In this document: piece by piece, positions 37,148 through 49,015 of the stretch | Layout: every line of letters begins with the position of its first letter | Numbering within the stretch: position 1 is the first letter of the stretch | Assembly (NCBI GenBank): GCA_963846315.1 | Contig: CAWJVM010000006.1 | Coordinates: 310,001-374,000, forward strand | Length of the DNA stretch: 64,000 nucleotides | Direction of reading: 5' to 3' | Source: RPQJ01 sp963846315 | Lineage (GTDB): Bacteria > Pseudomonadota > Gammaproteobacteria > Steroidobacterales > Steroidobacteraceae | Notes under the pieces: model-generated | Seen by the model: only the letters and a program-made list of their open reading frames with translations | What the model was told of the DNA's origin: nothing | Databases searched by the model: none | Program-made: the position numbers and the translations under genes

Positions 37148-39368
37148 TCAACCGGCAAGTTCGAAGTACAGCGCGCCGAGCGGCGGCAGGTCGAGCCGGA
37201 TGTGGCACGGGTAGCCCTGGCAGGGCGCCAGCTGCGTCACGACGCGCTCCTGCTGGTTGAAGCCCGAGCCGCCGAATCGCGCAGCGTCGGTATCGAGCAC
37301 CTTGCGGTACGTGCCCGCCTCGGGCACGCCGAGCCAGTAAGCCTCGCGCGGCACCGGCGTGCAGTTGAACACGCACAGCAGCGGCGGCCGGTCCGGATGC
37401 AACGGCGAGCGACGCAGGAAGGCGAACACGCTCTGGTCGCCGTTGTGCAGGTCGATCCAGGCGAAACCGGCCGGGTCGGTGTCGCTGGCGTGCAGCACCG
37501 GGTTGTCGCAGGTAGAGGTGGTTCAGCTCGCGGTCCAGGTCGAGCAGCGCGCGGTGCTCGGGCTTATCGAGCAGGTGCCAGTCGAGCGAATGCTGCTCGC
37601 GCCATTCCTGCCATTGCCCGAACTCGCACCCCATGAACAGCAGCTTCTTGCCCGGGTGCGCCGTCATGTAGGCGCGGAACCAGCGCAGGTTCGCGCGCTT
37701 CTGCCACTCGTCGCCCGGCATCTTGTCGAGCAGCGAGCCTTTGCCGTGCACGACCTCGTCGTGCGAGATCGGCAGCACGAATTTCTCGGTCCAGGCGTAG
37801 ACGAACGAGAACGTCACCAGCGAGTGATGGAACTGGCGGTGCACCGGATCGTGCTCGACGTAGCGCAGCGTGTCGTTCATCCAGCCCATGTTCCACTTGA
37901 AGTGGAACCCGAGCCCGCCGAGGTGCGCCGGTTGCGTGACGCCGGGGAACGCCGTCGATTCCTCGGCAAACGTCATCACGCCCGGGTAGTCGCGGCCGAC
38001 CGCGATGTTGAGCTGGCGCAGGAAGTCGATCGCGTCCAGGTTCTCGCGGCCGCCGTAGCGGTTCGGCACCCACTCGCCGGCCTTGCGGCTGTAGTCGAGG
38101 TACAGCATCGACGCGACCGCATCCACGCGCAGTCCGTCGATGTGATAGCGGTCGATCCAGTACAGCGCGTTCGCGACGAGGAAGTTGCGCACCTCGTGCC
38201 GGCCGTAGTTGAAGATCTTGGTGCCCCAGTCGGCGTGTTCGCCGAGCCGCGGGTCGGAGTGCTCGTACAGGCTCGAGCCGTCGAAGTTCGCGAGACCGTG
38301 ATCGTCGCGCGGGAAATGCGCCGGCACCCAGTCGATGATCACGCCGAGGCCCGCCTGGTGACAGCGGTCGACGAAAGCCATGAAATCCTGCGGCGTGCCG
38401 AAACGCGAACTCGGCGCGTAGTAGCCGACGACCTGGTAACCCCAGGAGCCGTCGAACGGATGCTCGGCCACGCCCATCAACTCGAGGTGCGTGTAGCCCT
38501 GCTGCTTCGCGTACGGAATCAGCTCGTCGGCGATTTCGCGCCAGTTGAGGAACTGCGGTTCGCGACCGTAGTCGCGGCGCCAGCTGCCCGGGTGCACTTC
38601 GTAGATGTTGATCGGCTGCTGGTGATGCGGCGCGGACCTCCGCGCGTCGATCCAGTCCGCATCGTGCCATTCGTAGCCGTCGAGCGAGGCGACGATCGAC
38701 GCAGTGCCCGGACGCAACTCCATCGCGAAGCCGTACGGATCGGACTTCAGGACCGTGGTGCCGGCCCTGGTGCGGATTTCGTACTTGTAGAGCGTGCCCG
38801 GCCCGATGCCGGGCACGAACAGCTCCCAGATTCCGGAGCCGCCGCGCGTCTGCAGCGAGTGCTTGCGGCCATCCCACAGGTTGAACGGACCGACGACGCT
38901 GACGCGCTCCGCGTTGGGCGCCCACACGGCAAAGCGCGTTCCGGGCAAGCCGTCGAGTTCGGCCGGATGCGCGCCGAGCTTGTAGTAGATCGTGTAGTGG
39001 TTGCCTTCGCCGAACAGGTACAGGTCGAAGTCGGAAAGCTGCGGCGCGAAGTAGTACGCGTCGTGCTTGTCGAGCTCGACGCCGCTCGCGTAGCGCACGT
39101 GCAGCTTGTACGGCTGCAACGGGCGGCGGTGCGGCACGCGACCCTCGAACAGGCCCGCGGCGTGGATCGACTTCAGTTCGACGGCGGCCTCGCCATCCCA
39201 GCGGACGCTGACGGCCACTGCGTCCGGCTCGAGCACGCGGACGACGCACACCGGGGCGTCGTTCTTGCGCGCGAATTCGTGATAACCCAGCACCGAACGC
39301 GGCGCGGGGTGACGGGCGTTGACGAGCGCGTCGATGTCGGCGGGCGAAAGAGTCGTGCGGACGGTCAT
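37148..39368 (-). CDS. glgB: 1,4-alpha-glucan branching enzyme GlgB, frame broken near 37508
   Basis: This enzyme introduces alpha-1,6 branches into alpha-1,4-glucan. From ATG 39368 (MTVRTTLSPADID) come two N-terminal beta domains (FAVWAPNAERVSVVGPFNLWDG) and the GH13 barrel with GLRVDAVASMLY, TFAEESTAF and ISHDEVVHGKGS. The frame breaks after RELNHLY. The C-terminal domain (PVLHASDTDPAGFAWID ... LGALYFELAG) follows in the next frame to the stop at 37148. Adding one CG at 37506-37510 (minus strand TGCGA to TGCGCGA) gives LYLRDNPVLHASD and about 740 residues, normal for GlgB. The region upstream of the start holds telomere-like heptamer repeats. Confidence 0.87.
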
Positions 39369-39391
39369 CCAGACGAGTCTAGCCTGCGAGA

Positions 39392-39429
39392 AGGGGTTAG
39401 GGGTTAGGGGATAGGGGTTAGTCGGAAGG
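39392..39429 (+). repeat. GGGGTTA heptamer repeat, copy A (G-quadruplex motif)
   Basis: Four GGGG runs (39393, 39400, 39407, 39414) spaced by TTA/TTA/ATA, followed by GGTTAGTCGGAAGG. This is an ideal intramolecular G-quadruplex pattern on the plus strand, in the intergenic space just upstream of the glgB start. It is inverted relative to copy B 90 bp away. Confidence 0.85.
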
Positions 39430-39518
39430 GAGTGGCGATGAATTCGATTGCAGCGCCCAGTGGCGAATGGATGCGAAGAGGTGCGGCGGGAGGTGTGAAG
39501 TCGGGGCCACAACCGCGC

Positions 39519-39550
39519 CTTCCGACTAACCCCTAACCCCTAACCCCTTC
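39519..39550 (-). repeat. TAACCCC heptamer repeat, copy B
   Basis: CTTCCGACTAACCCC is followed by two more CTAACCCC units just after the glgP stop. It is the inverted partner of copy A; the two enclose about 90 bp of unrelated sequence. The flank TTCCGAC is shared with copies A and C. Confidence 0.82.
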
Positions 39551-39561
39551 GCCAGTGCTCG

Positions 39562-42030
<2,469 letters not shown>

Positions 42031-42104
42031 TTCAGTGACTCCGTACCGTCGCGCGGCATCGACCGCGTCTTGTTATTCGATCGAACGCCAGCGCCCGCAG
42101 CGCC

Positions 42105-42716
42105 TCAGAGCTTCTGCAGCGTCCGCTCGGCCACGATGCGCCAGCCCTGCGCGTCCTTCGCCAGTGTCAGTTCCTTGACGTAGGCATTCTTGCCGAAGCG
42201 CTGCACGAACGTGACGACCTTGCGGTCGGTGCCCGCGTCCTTCGTCTTGAGTTCTTCGAGTCGTGCGTCCGGCACGTCGCCGCTGGCGACCTGCTGCTTG
42301 AGGTCGTCGATGTAGGCTGTGGCGCCGCCCGAGCCCGTCGACTCGAATTGCGGCGAGTAGAACGAGGCCACCTGGTCCGGCTTACGGCTCGCCCACGCCG
42401 TGGCCCAGACGTACACCGCCTCTTCGACCGAGCCGGCCATCACGACCTTGGGGCCGAAATACGCAGGTGGCTGGTCGAGGCACTTGGGTGTCGGCTCCAG
42501 CTTCGTGGGATCGGCTGCCGCGGGCGGAATGTTCATGCCTCCGCCCAGGCGCTCGCTGCCGGCCACGCCTTCCGGCATCTCCAGGCGTGGCCGCTCCTGC
42601 GCGGCCAGGTACTCGGGGTTGTCGCCGCACGGGTTGCTGGTGGCACACCCTGTCAGCGCGGTGAGCGCGAGCCCTGGCAGGACCAGCAAGCGAAGCGAGG
42701 TGCTCGAAACGGGCAT
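42105..42716 (-). CDS. Lipoprotein with a C-terminal NTF2-like domain
   Basis: A 203-residue predicted lipoprotein with lipobox ALTGC (Cys24) after a hydrophobic signal. Residues 30-90 are proline-rich. The C-terminal half (VEEAVYVWATAWASRKPDQVASFYSPQF ... YVKELTLAKDAQGWRIVAERTL) has the pattern of a SnoaL/NTF2-like small cone fold, often seen in envelope proteins. No specific function is recognised. It lies 74 bp upstream of the glgP start on the same strand, so partial read-through is possible. Confidence 0.72.
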   Translation of the reverse strand: MPVSSTSLRLLVLPGLALTALTGCATSNPCGDNPEYLAAQERPRLEMPEGVAGSERLGGGMNIPPAAADPTKLEPTPKCLDQPPAYFGPKVVMAGSVEEAVYVWATAWASRKPDQVASFYSPQFESTGSGGATAYIDDLKQQVASGDVPDARLEELKTKDAGTDRKVVTFVQRFGKNAYVKELTLAKDAQGWRIVAERTLQKL

Positions 42717-42847
42717 CGGCAGGTCACCGGGCGCAATGGCGAAGGGGACGCATTGTAGCGTTCCCCTGCGCGGATGTGCCGCGACCGCTGCGTCTGCAAT
42801 CGTTTACAGCTTGCCTCCGCGCTTGCGTCAACCGGCCCAGGCGCCGT

Positions 42848-43483
42848 CTAGGCGTTATAGCCGCGCCGCGAGCGCAAGACCTCGACCTGGTCGAGTTCCC
42901 AGAGATGCACCGGGGCGCCGCGACGAACGAACATGCCCGACCCGGCATTGATGAACGAGCGGGCCAGCCGCTTCCGGTACCACTCGGCGGGTCGGATGTG
43001 CACGTTGCGGTCCGTGCGGCGCTTGTCGCAGTACAACTCCCAGTCCTCGCGGGTGAGCGCGCCGAAGTGCAGGACGCCCTGGCACAGCCGAGCGAGGTTG
43101 CGAATGCCGGCGGCTGCGGGGCGCACCGGCAAGTACTGGAACACGTCGTAGCAGACAACGAGGTCGAAGGGCCTGGGTGCCTCGAACGTCGCCGCCGACC
43201 CCTGGGTCCAGCCGTGCTTGTCACACAGGTACTGGCTGACTTCGAGACCCGTGTACTTCGCCTTGGGAAAGTGGCGCAGCAGCTGGTCACGCAGCAGGCC
43301 CAGGCCGCACCCCACGTCGAGGATCGAGCGCACCTGCAGCTCGCCGTGGTTGGCGAAGGCGGCGACCAGGTCGGCACGCCGGACCATCTCCTTGCCGGTC
43401 ACGACTCGCGTCTTCGGGTCGAGGTAGAAGCGACGGAAGAAGGCTTCGCCGAACGGTTCGGTCGGGGCGGTTTTCTTGGGCAC
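42848..43483 (-). CDS. Class I SAM-dependent methyltransferase
   Basis: A 211-residue methyltransferase. SAM motif I is SILDVGCGLGLLRDQLL, with a following acidic strand YTGLEVSQYLCDKHGW and a later FDLVVCYDVFQYLP. The C-terminal region has a basic patch (YCDKRRTDRNVH). The start is GTG 43483 (VPKKTAPTEPFG). The substrate is unknown. It is divergent from the Hsp20-Lon pair. Confidence 0.82.
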   Translation of the reverse strand: MPKKTAPTEPFGEAFFRRFYLDPKTRVVTGKEMVRRADLVAAFANHGELQVRSILDVGCGLGLLRDQLLRHFPKAKYTGLEVSQYLCDKHGWTQGSAATFEAPRPFDLVVCYDVFQYLPVRPAAAGIRNLARLCQGVLHFGALTREDWELYCDKRRTDRNVHIRPAEWYRKRLARSFINAGSGMFVRRGAPVHLWELDQVEVLRSRRGYNA

Positions 43484-43718
43484 GGTGAGTCGATGTCGTG
43501 GCGTGGGGCCGCAGCCGGCCGGTGGTTCTGATTCGGTAGCTAAAGCTTAAAGTATTTCTCGAATGCGAAGCCATCGATTGCGCTTTGCATAGATTTACCG
43601 AACAACAGTTCGATTGATCTGCAACCACTGCCCCGGTCGATTATCCCGCTCCGGTTGCATCGCGAGCACCCGCCCCCACTTCGTGGTTCATGCAGCAATC
43701 AGACAGGCGGCCGCGACG

Positions 43719-44132
43719 ATGAACCGACGCGAAATGCGCTCATGGATGTGGGCCGAAGCGGTAGAGAAGCTCGACCAGGCCGACCGCCTGCAACGGCAGT
43801 TTTTTCGACTGGCCGTGCAGCCAACGGACCGTCAACAGCAGCCCCGGTGGGAGCCACCGGTGGACGTCTATGCGGGCACCGAACAGGTGCTGATCGAGGT
43901 CGCATTGCCGGGTGTTCCGGCCGACCGCATGGAGTTGGTCTTCGCACCCGGCGAGTTGGTGATCCGGGGCGAACGCGCGCTGCCGAACCGACCGGCCGGC
44001 ACGACGCTGCAACGCCTGGAGATTCCTTACGGACGGTTCGAGCGCCGCCTGGCGCTGGGACCTGGGCAGTGGGTGTTGGTCGACCAGCGACTCGCCGATG
44101 GCTGCCTGCGACTGCTGCTGGCCCGCCGCTGA
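43719..44132 (+). CDS. Hsp20-family small heat-shock protein
   Basis: A 137-residue small chaperone. The alpha-crystallin domain runs from about 43 (WEPPVDVYAGTEQVLIEVALPGV) to the end, with the conserved LVIRGERALP and ERRLALGPG strands. It is short at the C-terminus and lacks a clear I-x-I tail, which family members use to oligomerise. ATG 43719 is preceded by GGCGGCCGCGACG, a weak ribosome site. The gene lies 21 bp upstream of lon on the same strand, so a holdase and a protease are probably made together under stress. Confidence 0.85.
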   Translation: MNRREMRSWMWAEAVEKLDQADRLQRQFFRLAVQPTDRQQQPRWEPPVDVYAGTEQVLIEVALPGVPADRMELVFAPGELVIRGERALPNRPAGTTLQRLEIPYGRFERRLALGPGQWVLVDQRLADGCLRLLLARR

Positions 44133-44153
44133 TGAATACGGACAGGTGACGCA

Positions 44154-46568
44154 ATGACGACGACCCCGATCGACGACGCCGGCGATACGAACAAGGTGCC
44201 CATGACGAACTCGAACGGCAGTGCCGAAGCCAGCAAGGCCCCGAGCCTGCCGGATGACATGCTGATCATCCTGCCGGTTCGCAATCTCGTGCTGTTCCCC
44301 GGGGTGATCCTCCCGGTCGCGATCAAGCGCGACAAGACCGTGGCCGGCGCCCAGGAAGCCGTGCGCGCCGAAGGCAAGGTCGGGTTCGTGCTGCAGAAGG
44401 ACCCCGAAACTGCCGACCCGACGTTCGACGAGCTGCACCGGATTGGCACCGCGGCCACGATTGTCCGCTACGTCACCGCTCCCGACGGCACCCACCACCT
44501 GGTCTGCCAGGGCGAGCGGCGCTTTCGCGTGCTCGATGCCGTGAGCGGCTTCCCGTACCTCGTGGCGCGCGTCGAATACCTCAACGACACCGGCATTCAA
44601 CACCCGGAAGTCGAGGCACGGGCGCTGCTGCTGAAGCAGAAGGCCGTCGAGGCCATCACGCTGCTGCCGCAGGCGCCGGCCGAACTTGCGAATTCGATCC
44701 AGGCGATCGAATCGCCCGCGGCGCTGGCCGACACCATCGCCAGTTTTCTCGACATCAAGCCGACCGAGAAGCAGGAACTGCTCGAGACCGCCGAGATCCG
44801 CGAGCGGCTCGAACGCGTGTCGACGCACCTGACGCGCCGCGTCGAGGTCCTGAAGCTGTCGCGCCAGATCGAGGAGCAGACCAAGGAAGCGATCGACGAC
44901 CGCCAGCGCGAATACGTGCTGCGCGAGCAGTTGAAGCAGATCCAGAAAGAGCTCGGGGAAGAGACGGAAGGCGAGGAAGCCGAGGAACTGGCCGAAGCCA
45001 TCAAGAAGGCCGGGATGCCGCCCGAGGTCGACGAGCATGCGCGCAAGGAGCTGAAACGGCTCGAGCGCATGAACGAGGCGAGCGGCGAGTATTCGATGGC
45101 GCGCACCTACCTCGACACGCTGATCGCGCTGCCGTGGTCGACGCTCGACGCCGAATCAATCGACATTCAGCGTGCTCGCGGCATCCTGGATGCAGACCAC
45201 TACGGCCTCGAAAAGATCAAGAAGCGCATCCTCGAGTACCTTGCGGTGCGCAAGCTGAATCCCGAAGGCCGCAGCCCGATCCTGTGCTTCGTCGGGCCTC
45301 CCGGCGTGGGCAAGACTTCACTCGGCCAGTCGATCGCGCGCGCGGTCGGTCTCAAGTTCCAGCGCACCAGCCTCGGCGGCACGCACGACGAGGCCGAGAT
45401 CCGCGGTCACCGGCGCACCTACATCGGCGCGCTGCCGGGCAACATCATCCAGGCAATCCGCAAGGCGGGAACGCGCAATCCGGTGCTGATGCTCGACGAG
45501 ATCGACAAGCTCGGTCACAGCAACCAGGGCGATCCTTCATCCGCACTGCTCGAGGTACTGGACCCGGAGCAGAACTCGACCTTCCGCGACAACTACCTCG
45601 GCGTGCCGTTCGATTTGTCGAAGGTGTTGTTCATCGCGACTGCAAACCAGCTCGACACGATCCCGGGCCCGCTGCGCGACCGCATGGAGATCATCGAACT
45701 CACGGGCTATACGGAAGAGGAAAAGGTCGAGATCGCGCGCCGCTACCTGGTACGCCGGCAGCTCGAGGCGAACGGCCTCAAACAGGAGCAGGCCTCGATC
45801 TCCGACGACGCGTTGCACGTGATTGCGCGCGAATACACGCGTGAGGCAGGCTGCCGCAACCTCGAGCGCGCCATCGGCGCGGTACTGCGCAACATCGCGG
45901 TACGCGTGGCCGAAGGCATGGCCACGTCGGTCCGCATCGAAGCGGGCGACGTGCAGGACATCCTCGGTGCGCCGCGGTTCGAGAACGAAGTGGCGATGCG
46001 CGTCAGCGTGCCGGGCGTGGCCACGGGCCTCGCGTGGACACCGGTGGGTGGCGATATCCTGTTCATCGAAGCGACCCGCATCCCAGGCACTGGCAAGTTG
46101 ATCCTGACCGGCCAGCTCGGCGACGTGATGAAGGAGAGCGCACAGGCGGCGCTGAGCCTGCTCAAGTCGCAGGCCGAGTCGATCGGTGTGGATTCGACGC
46201 GATTCGAGAAAAGCGACATCCACGTGCACATCCCGGCGGGTGCAATCCCGAAGGATGGGCCCAGTGCCGGGGTGACGCTCTATACAGCGCTCGTGTCACT
46301 GATGACCCACAAGACGGTGCGCAACGACGTCGCGATGACGGGCGAGATCAGCCTGCGCGGGCTGGTGCTGCCGGTGGGCGGCATCAAGGAGAAGACGGTG
46401 GCGGCGCATCGGGCCGGCATCCGCACGGTGATGCTGCCGGCACGCAATCGGCGCGACCTGGATGACATCCCGGAGAGCGTGCGCAAGGACCTGCAGTTCG
46501 TATGGCTCGAGCGCGTCGAGGACGCGATCGCGCATGCGATCGATGGGGCGGTGCCGAAGGCCGCTTGA
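44154..46568 (+). CDS. lon: ATP-dependent protease Lon (LonA)
   Basis: An 804-residue cytoplasmic AAA+ serine protease degrading damaged and regulatory proteins. The LON N-domain begins at LPDDMLIILPVRNLVLFPGVILP after a 35-residue charged extension. Walker A GPPGVGKTS is at about 380, Walker B VLMLDEIDKL follows, and the protease dyad is Ser in KDGPSAGVTL (about 704) and Lys in GGIKEKTVAAHRAG (about 747). The length is normal. It is downstream of the Hsp20 gene in a likely operon. The 3' side is a hairpin/repeat region rather than a clear terminator. Confidence 0.95.
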   Translation: MTTTPIDDAGDTNKVPMTNSNGSAEASKAPSLPDDMLIILPVRNLVLFPGVILPVAIKRDKTVAGAQEAVRAEGKVGFVLQKDPETADPTFDELHRIGTAATIVRYVTAPDGTHHLVCQGERRFRVLDAVSGFPYLVARVEYLNDTGIQHPEVEARALLLKQKAVEAITLLPQAPAELANSIQAIESPAALADTIASFLDIKPTEKQELLETAEIRERLERVSTHLTRRVEVLKLSRQIEEQTKEAIDDRQREYVLREQLKQIQKELGEETEGEEAEELAEAIKKAGMPPEVDEHARKELKRLERMNEASGEYSMARTYLDTLIALPWSTLDAESIDIQRARGILDADHYGLEKIKKRILEYLAVRKLNPEGRSPILCFVGPPGVGKTSLGQSIARAVGLKFQRTSLGGTHDEAEIRGHRRTYIGALPGNIIQAIRKAGTRNPVLMLDEIDKLGHSNQGDPSSALLEVLDPEQNSTFRDNYLGVPFDLSKVLFIATANQLDTIPGPLRDRMEIIELTGYTEEEKVEIARRYLVRRQLEANGLKQEQASISDDALHVIAREYTREAGCRNLERAIGAVLRNIAVRVAEGMATSVRIEAGDVQDILGAPRFENEVAMRVSVPGVATGLAWTPVGGDILFIEATRIPGTGKLILTGQLGDVMKESAQAALSLLKSQAESIGVDSTRFEKSDIHVHIPAGAIPKDGPSAGVTLYTALVSLMTHKTVRNDVAMTGEISLRGLVLPVGGIKEKTVAAHRAGIRTVMLPARNRRDLDDIPESVRKDLQFVWLERVEDAIAHAIDGAVPKAA

Positions 46569-46582
46569 TTTCGCATCTCGCA

Positions 46583-46606
46583 CCTCTCCCGCTTCAGCGG
46601 GAGAGG
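46583..46606. repeat. REP-like hairpin downstream of lon
   Basis: CCTCTCCCGC and GCGGGAGAGG form a perfect 10-bp stem with a TTCA loop, followed by GTGAGGGTCTGGG about 15 bp later. There is no T-tract. This resembles widespread intergenic REP-type elements and may stabilise or end the lon transcript. Confidence 0.65.
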
Positions 46607-46722
46607 TCGCGCGCAGCGCGGGTGAGGGTCTGGGCGTTCGAATCGAACGCCGGACATCGCGTGCCGCCTCACCTTCAAGCTGCGGCGCTGCCTGGTGAGC
46701 GGTCGATTCGGGACCTTCTCCC

Positions 46723-46809
46723 GAGCGCGTGTCTGCCTTTCCAAGCTCGGGGGAAGGTCCCGGATCGACTGCTCGATGCGAGCGCGTGTCTGCCTTTCCA
46801 AGCTCGGGG
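46723..46809. repeat. Two 30-bp direct repeats, period 57 bp
   Basis: The unit begins GAGCGCGTGTCTGCC and ends CAAGCTCGGGG; copies are at 46723-46752 and 46780-46809 and are identical by eye. The intervening sequence is partly similar to the sequence before the first copy. Confidence 0.75.
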
Positions 46810-46899
46810 CAAGGCACGGGATCGACCGCGACGACCTCGTCGACCATTCCACGCGCGTATGTCGGCCCATCCCAGCCCGGGGCGAACCAGGGACAGGCG

Positions 46900-48999
46900 T
46901 TACTGAAGGTACCTGGCGAACCAGTCCTGGATGACCTGGTAGTGGTAGCGGCTGTTCTCGCCCTTGAGCACCCAGTGGTTCTCGTCGGGGAAGACGACCA
47001 GGCGGCTCGGGACGTTCTGACGCTGCAGCACCGTCCAGAACTCGAGCGTGTTGTTGAGCGGCACGCGGAAGTCCTTCTCGCCAACCGTCAGCAGGATCGG
47101 CGTCCCGAGCTTGGTCGAGCGATAGAACGGACTCTGCTTGCGCCAGACCGCAAGATCGCTTTCCCACGCCGGGCCGCCCAGGTTGCGCTCGCGGTCGTAC
47201 GTCACGTCACTCGTCGTCCACTGCGTCTTCAGGTCGTACAGGCCCGCGTGACTCGCGATCGCGCGATACCGGTCGGTCGTGACCGCGAGCCAGTTGGAGA
47301 GGTGGCCGCCGTAGCTCGCGCCGCCCGCCACCTGCTTCGACGCGTCGATGAACGAGTAACGGCGGATGGCTTCGTCGGCAGCCTGGTTGATCTCGTCCGC
47401 CGGACCCTGCAGCGGATCGCCCTGGATGCCGCGCGAGAACGCCTCGCCATAACCCGTCGAGCCGCTGTAATCGGTGAGCAGTACGACGTAGCCGGGACGT
47501 GCATGCAGGTGGTAGTTCCACCGCAGGCCGAACTCGTCAACGTACATGCTGTGCGGACCGCCGTGGATCAGCACGAACAGCGGATACTTGCGCGATGCAT
47601 CGAAGCCCGGCGGCAGCGCGACGAAGCTGCGGATCCGGCGGCCGCGCTTCGAGGTGAACCAGAATTCCTGCAGCGGCTGCCAGTCGATATTCGCCGCCCG
47701 TGCCGAGTTGAAATCCGACAGCGCGCGCCACTGCCCGCTGGCAGCATCGACGCGACCGATCTCTGTCGGGCTCACCGCACTGCCCCAGCCCGCGGCAATG
47801 ACCGGCGCCGTCGCCTCGCCGCCGAGCGAAAAGCCGGCATACGTGCCCGCTTCGAGCTTGCCGACCTCCACCGCCGGCCCGTGTTCGAGCGAGGCGACGA
47901 ACAGCTTGCGATGACCAGCCTGCTCTGCCTGGAAATACACACGCCCGCTATCCGCAGCGACGTGATAGTCGTCCACTGAACCGTCGAAGCCGTCGACCAC
48001 CTCCGCCGGCTCGCCCTGCAGCGGCCAGGACCACTGCACTAGACGCGTCGCGTTGTAGACCCACTGCTTCGACACCTGCTCGGCCTTGGCGAGCAGCCGG
48101 CGTCCATCCGGACTGAAGCCTGGCTGCGAGTAATCGCGTCCGGGGCCCGTCAGCCGCCGCGGCTCGCCGCCCTCGGCACCCACCTGCCACAACGCCAGGC
48201 TGACGCTCGCGCGGGACGCCTGGTCGCGCTCTGTGGTTGCGGCAAACACCACCGCCGCGCCATCCGGCGTCCAGTCGGCATCCAGGGTCTCGCCCGAGTT
48301 GCCGAGCCGCCCGCCAAATCCACGGGCCGCGCGCATCGCGGTACCACCGAGCAGGTCACGTGGCTCGGCGCCGGGGTCGAGCGACTGCACGACCAGCGTC
48401 GGCTGGCGCTCGTCGAGCCAGCGATCCCAGTGGCGGATCGGGAACGTGTCATAGGTGCGTGCGTTGTACTTGCGTGCGTTGCGCTCCTCGTGGACCTTGC
48501 GATTCTCGGCATCGCTGCGAGTGCCCGCATAGACGCGCGTGGTCACCAGCAACTTGCGCCCGTCCGGACTCCACACGGGGGCAGTTGCGCCGCCCACGAG
48601 ATTCGTCACACGCTGCGCGTCGCCGCCGTTGGCGAGTTGCAGGACGTACACCTGGCTCTCGTCGTCGCCTTCGCGCTTCACCGTGAACGCGATGCGTGTC
48701 GAGTCCGGGCTCCAGGCGACGTCGCCCTCGCCCGACTTGCCCGCCGTCAACTTGCGCGGCGGCTGGCTGCCGTCCGACGGCACGATCCACAGGTCGCTGG
48801 ACTTGGCAGCGTCGTCGTACGACGGTTGCACCACGCTGAACACGATCCAGCGGCCGTCCGGGCTGGCCTCGGGCCCGCTGACGCGAGTCATCAACCAGAC
48901 GTCTTCGTGGGTGATCGGGTGCCTCGCGGGCGGATCGGCGGCGACCGCGGGGGTGGACAGCACTGCGAACGCGACAGCGAGGAATGCGTGAAAATTCAT
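46900..48999 (-). CDS. S9-family (prolyl oligopeptidase-type) serine peptidase, exported
   Basis: A 699-residue exported peptidase: signal peptide MNFHAFLAVAFAVLSTPAVAA, a WD40-like beta-propeller (repeats such as DVAWSPDSTRIAFTV and APVWSPDGRKLLV) and a C-terminal alpha/beta-hydrolase domain. The catalytic Ser is in GGASYGGHL, the Asp in VGEKDFRVP and the His in DENHWV. It is like dipeptidyl/acyl-aminoacyl peptidases that finish peptide digestion in the periplasm. It is the last gene of a DedA-MATE-S9 operon, 16 bp after the MATE stop. ATG 48999 gives the signal peptide. Confidence 0.92.
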   Translation of the reverse strand: MNFHAFLAVAFAVLSTPAVAADPPARHPITHEDVWLMTRVSGPEASPDGRWIVFSVVQPSYDDAAKSSDLWIVPSDGSQPPRKLTAGKSGEGDVAWSPDSTRIAFTVKREGDDESQVYVLQLANGGDAQRVTNLVGGATAPVWSPDGRKLLVTTRVYAGTRSDAENRKVHEERNARKYNARTYDTFPIRHWDRWLDERQPTLVVQSLDPGAEPRDLLGGTAMRAARGFGGRLGNSGETLDADWTPDGAAVVFAATTERDQASRASVSLALWQVGAEGGEPRRLTGPGRDYSQPGFSPDGRRLLAKAEQVSKQWVYNATRLVQWSWPLQGEPAEVVDGFDGSVDDYHVAADSGRVYFQAEQAGHRKLFVASLEHGPAVEVGKLEAGTYAGFSLGGEATAPVIAAGWGSAVSPTEIGRVDAASGQWRALSDFNSARAANIDWQPLQEFWFTSKRGRRIRSFVALPPGFDASRKYPLFVLIHGGPHSMYVDEFGLRWNYHLHARPGYVVLLTDYSGSTGYGEAFSRGIQGDPLQGPADEINQAADEAIRRYSFIDASKQVAGGASYGGHLSNWLAVTTDRYRAIASHAGLYDLKTQWTTSDVTYDRERNLGGPAWESDLAVWRKQSPFYRSTKLGTPILLTVGEKDFRVPLNNTLEFWTVLQRQNVPSRLVVFPDENHWVLKGENSRYHYQVIQDWFARYLQ

Positions 49000-49015
49000 G
49001 ATCGATATCACCTCG

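Larger units (their letters stand above)
46569..46899. other. 331-bp repeat-bearing region between lon and the S9 peptidase gene
   Basis: The two flanking genes converge on this region. It holds a 10-bp-stem REP-like hairpin at 46583-46606, a GC-rich run GCGCGCAGCGCGGGTGAGGG at 46609-46628, and a 30-bp direct repeat at 46723-46752 and 46780-46809 spaced by 57 bp. I see no gene in it; short open frames cross it on both strands without domains. Confidence 0.6.

Noticed and set aside
34471..37510. Decay of the glycogen genes into true pseudogenes
   Set aside because: Apart from one dinucleotide each, malQ, glgX and glgB keep every catalytic motif and show no other stops or missense decay; the shared GCGC pattern points to one cause rather than relaxed selection. 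Not fully excluded.
39392..39550. A chromosome-end telomere
   Set aside because: The repeats are short, internal, oriented both ways and flanked by ordinary genes on both sides.
46723..46809. A CRISPR array
   Set aside because: Only two 30-bp repeats with a single 27-bp spacer are present, the spacer is partly similar to the flank, and there are no cas genes.
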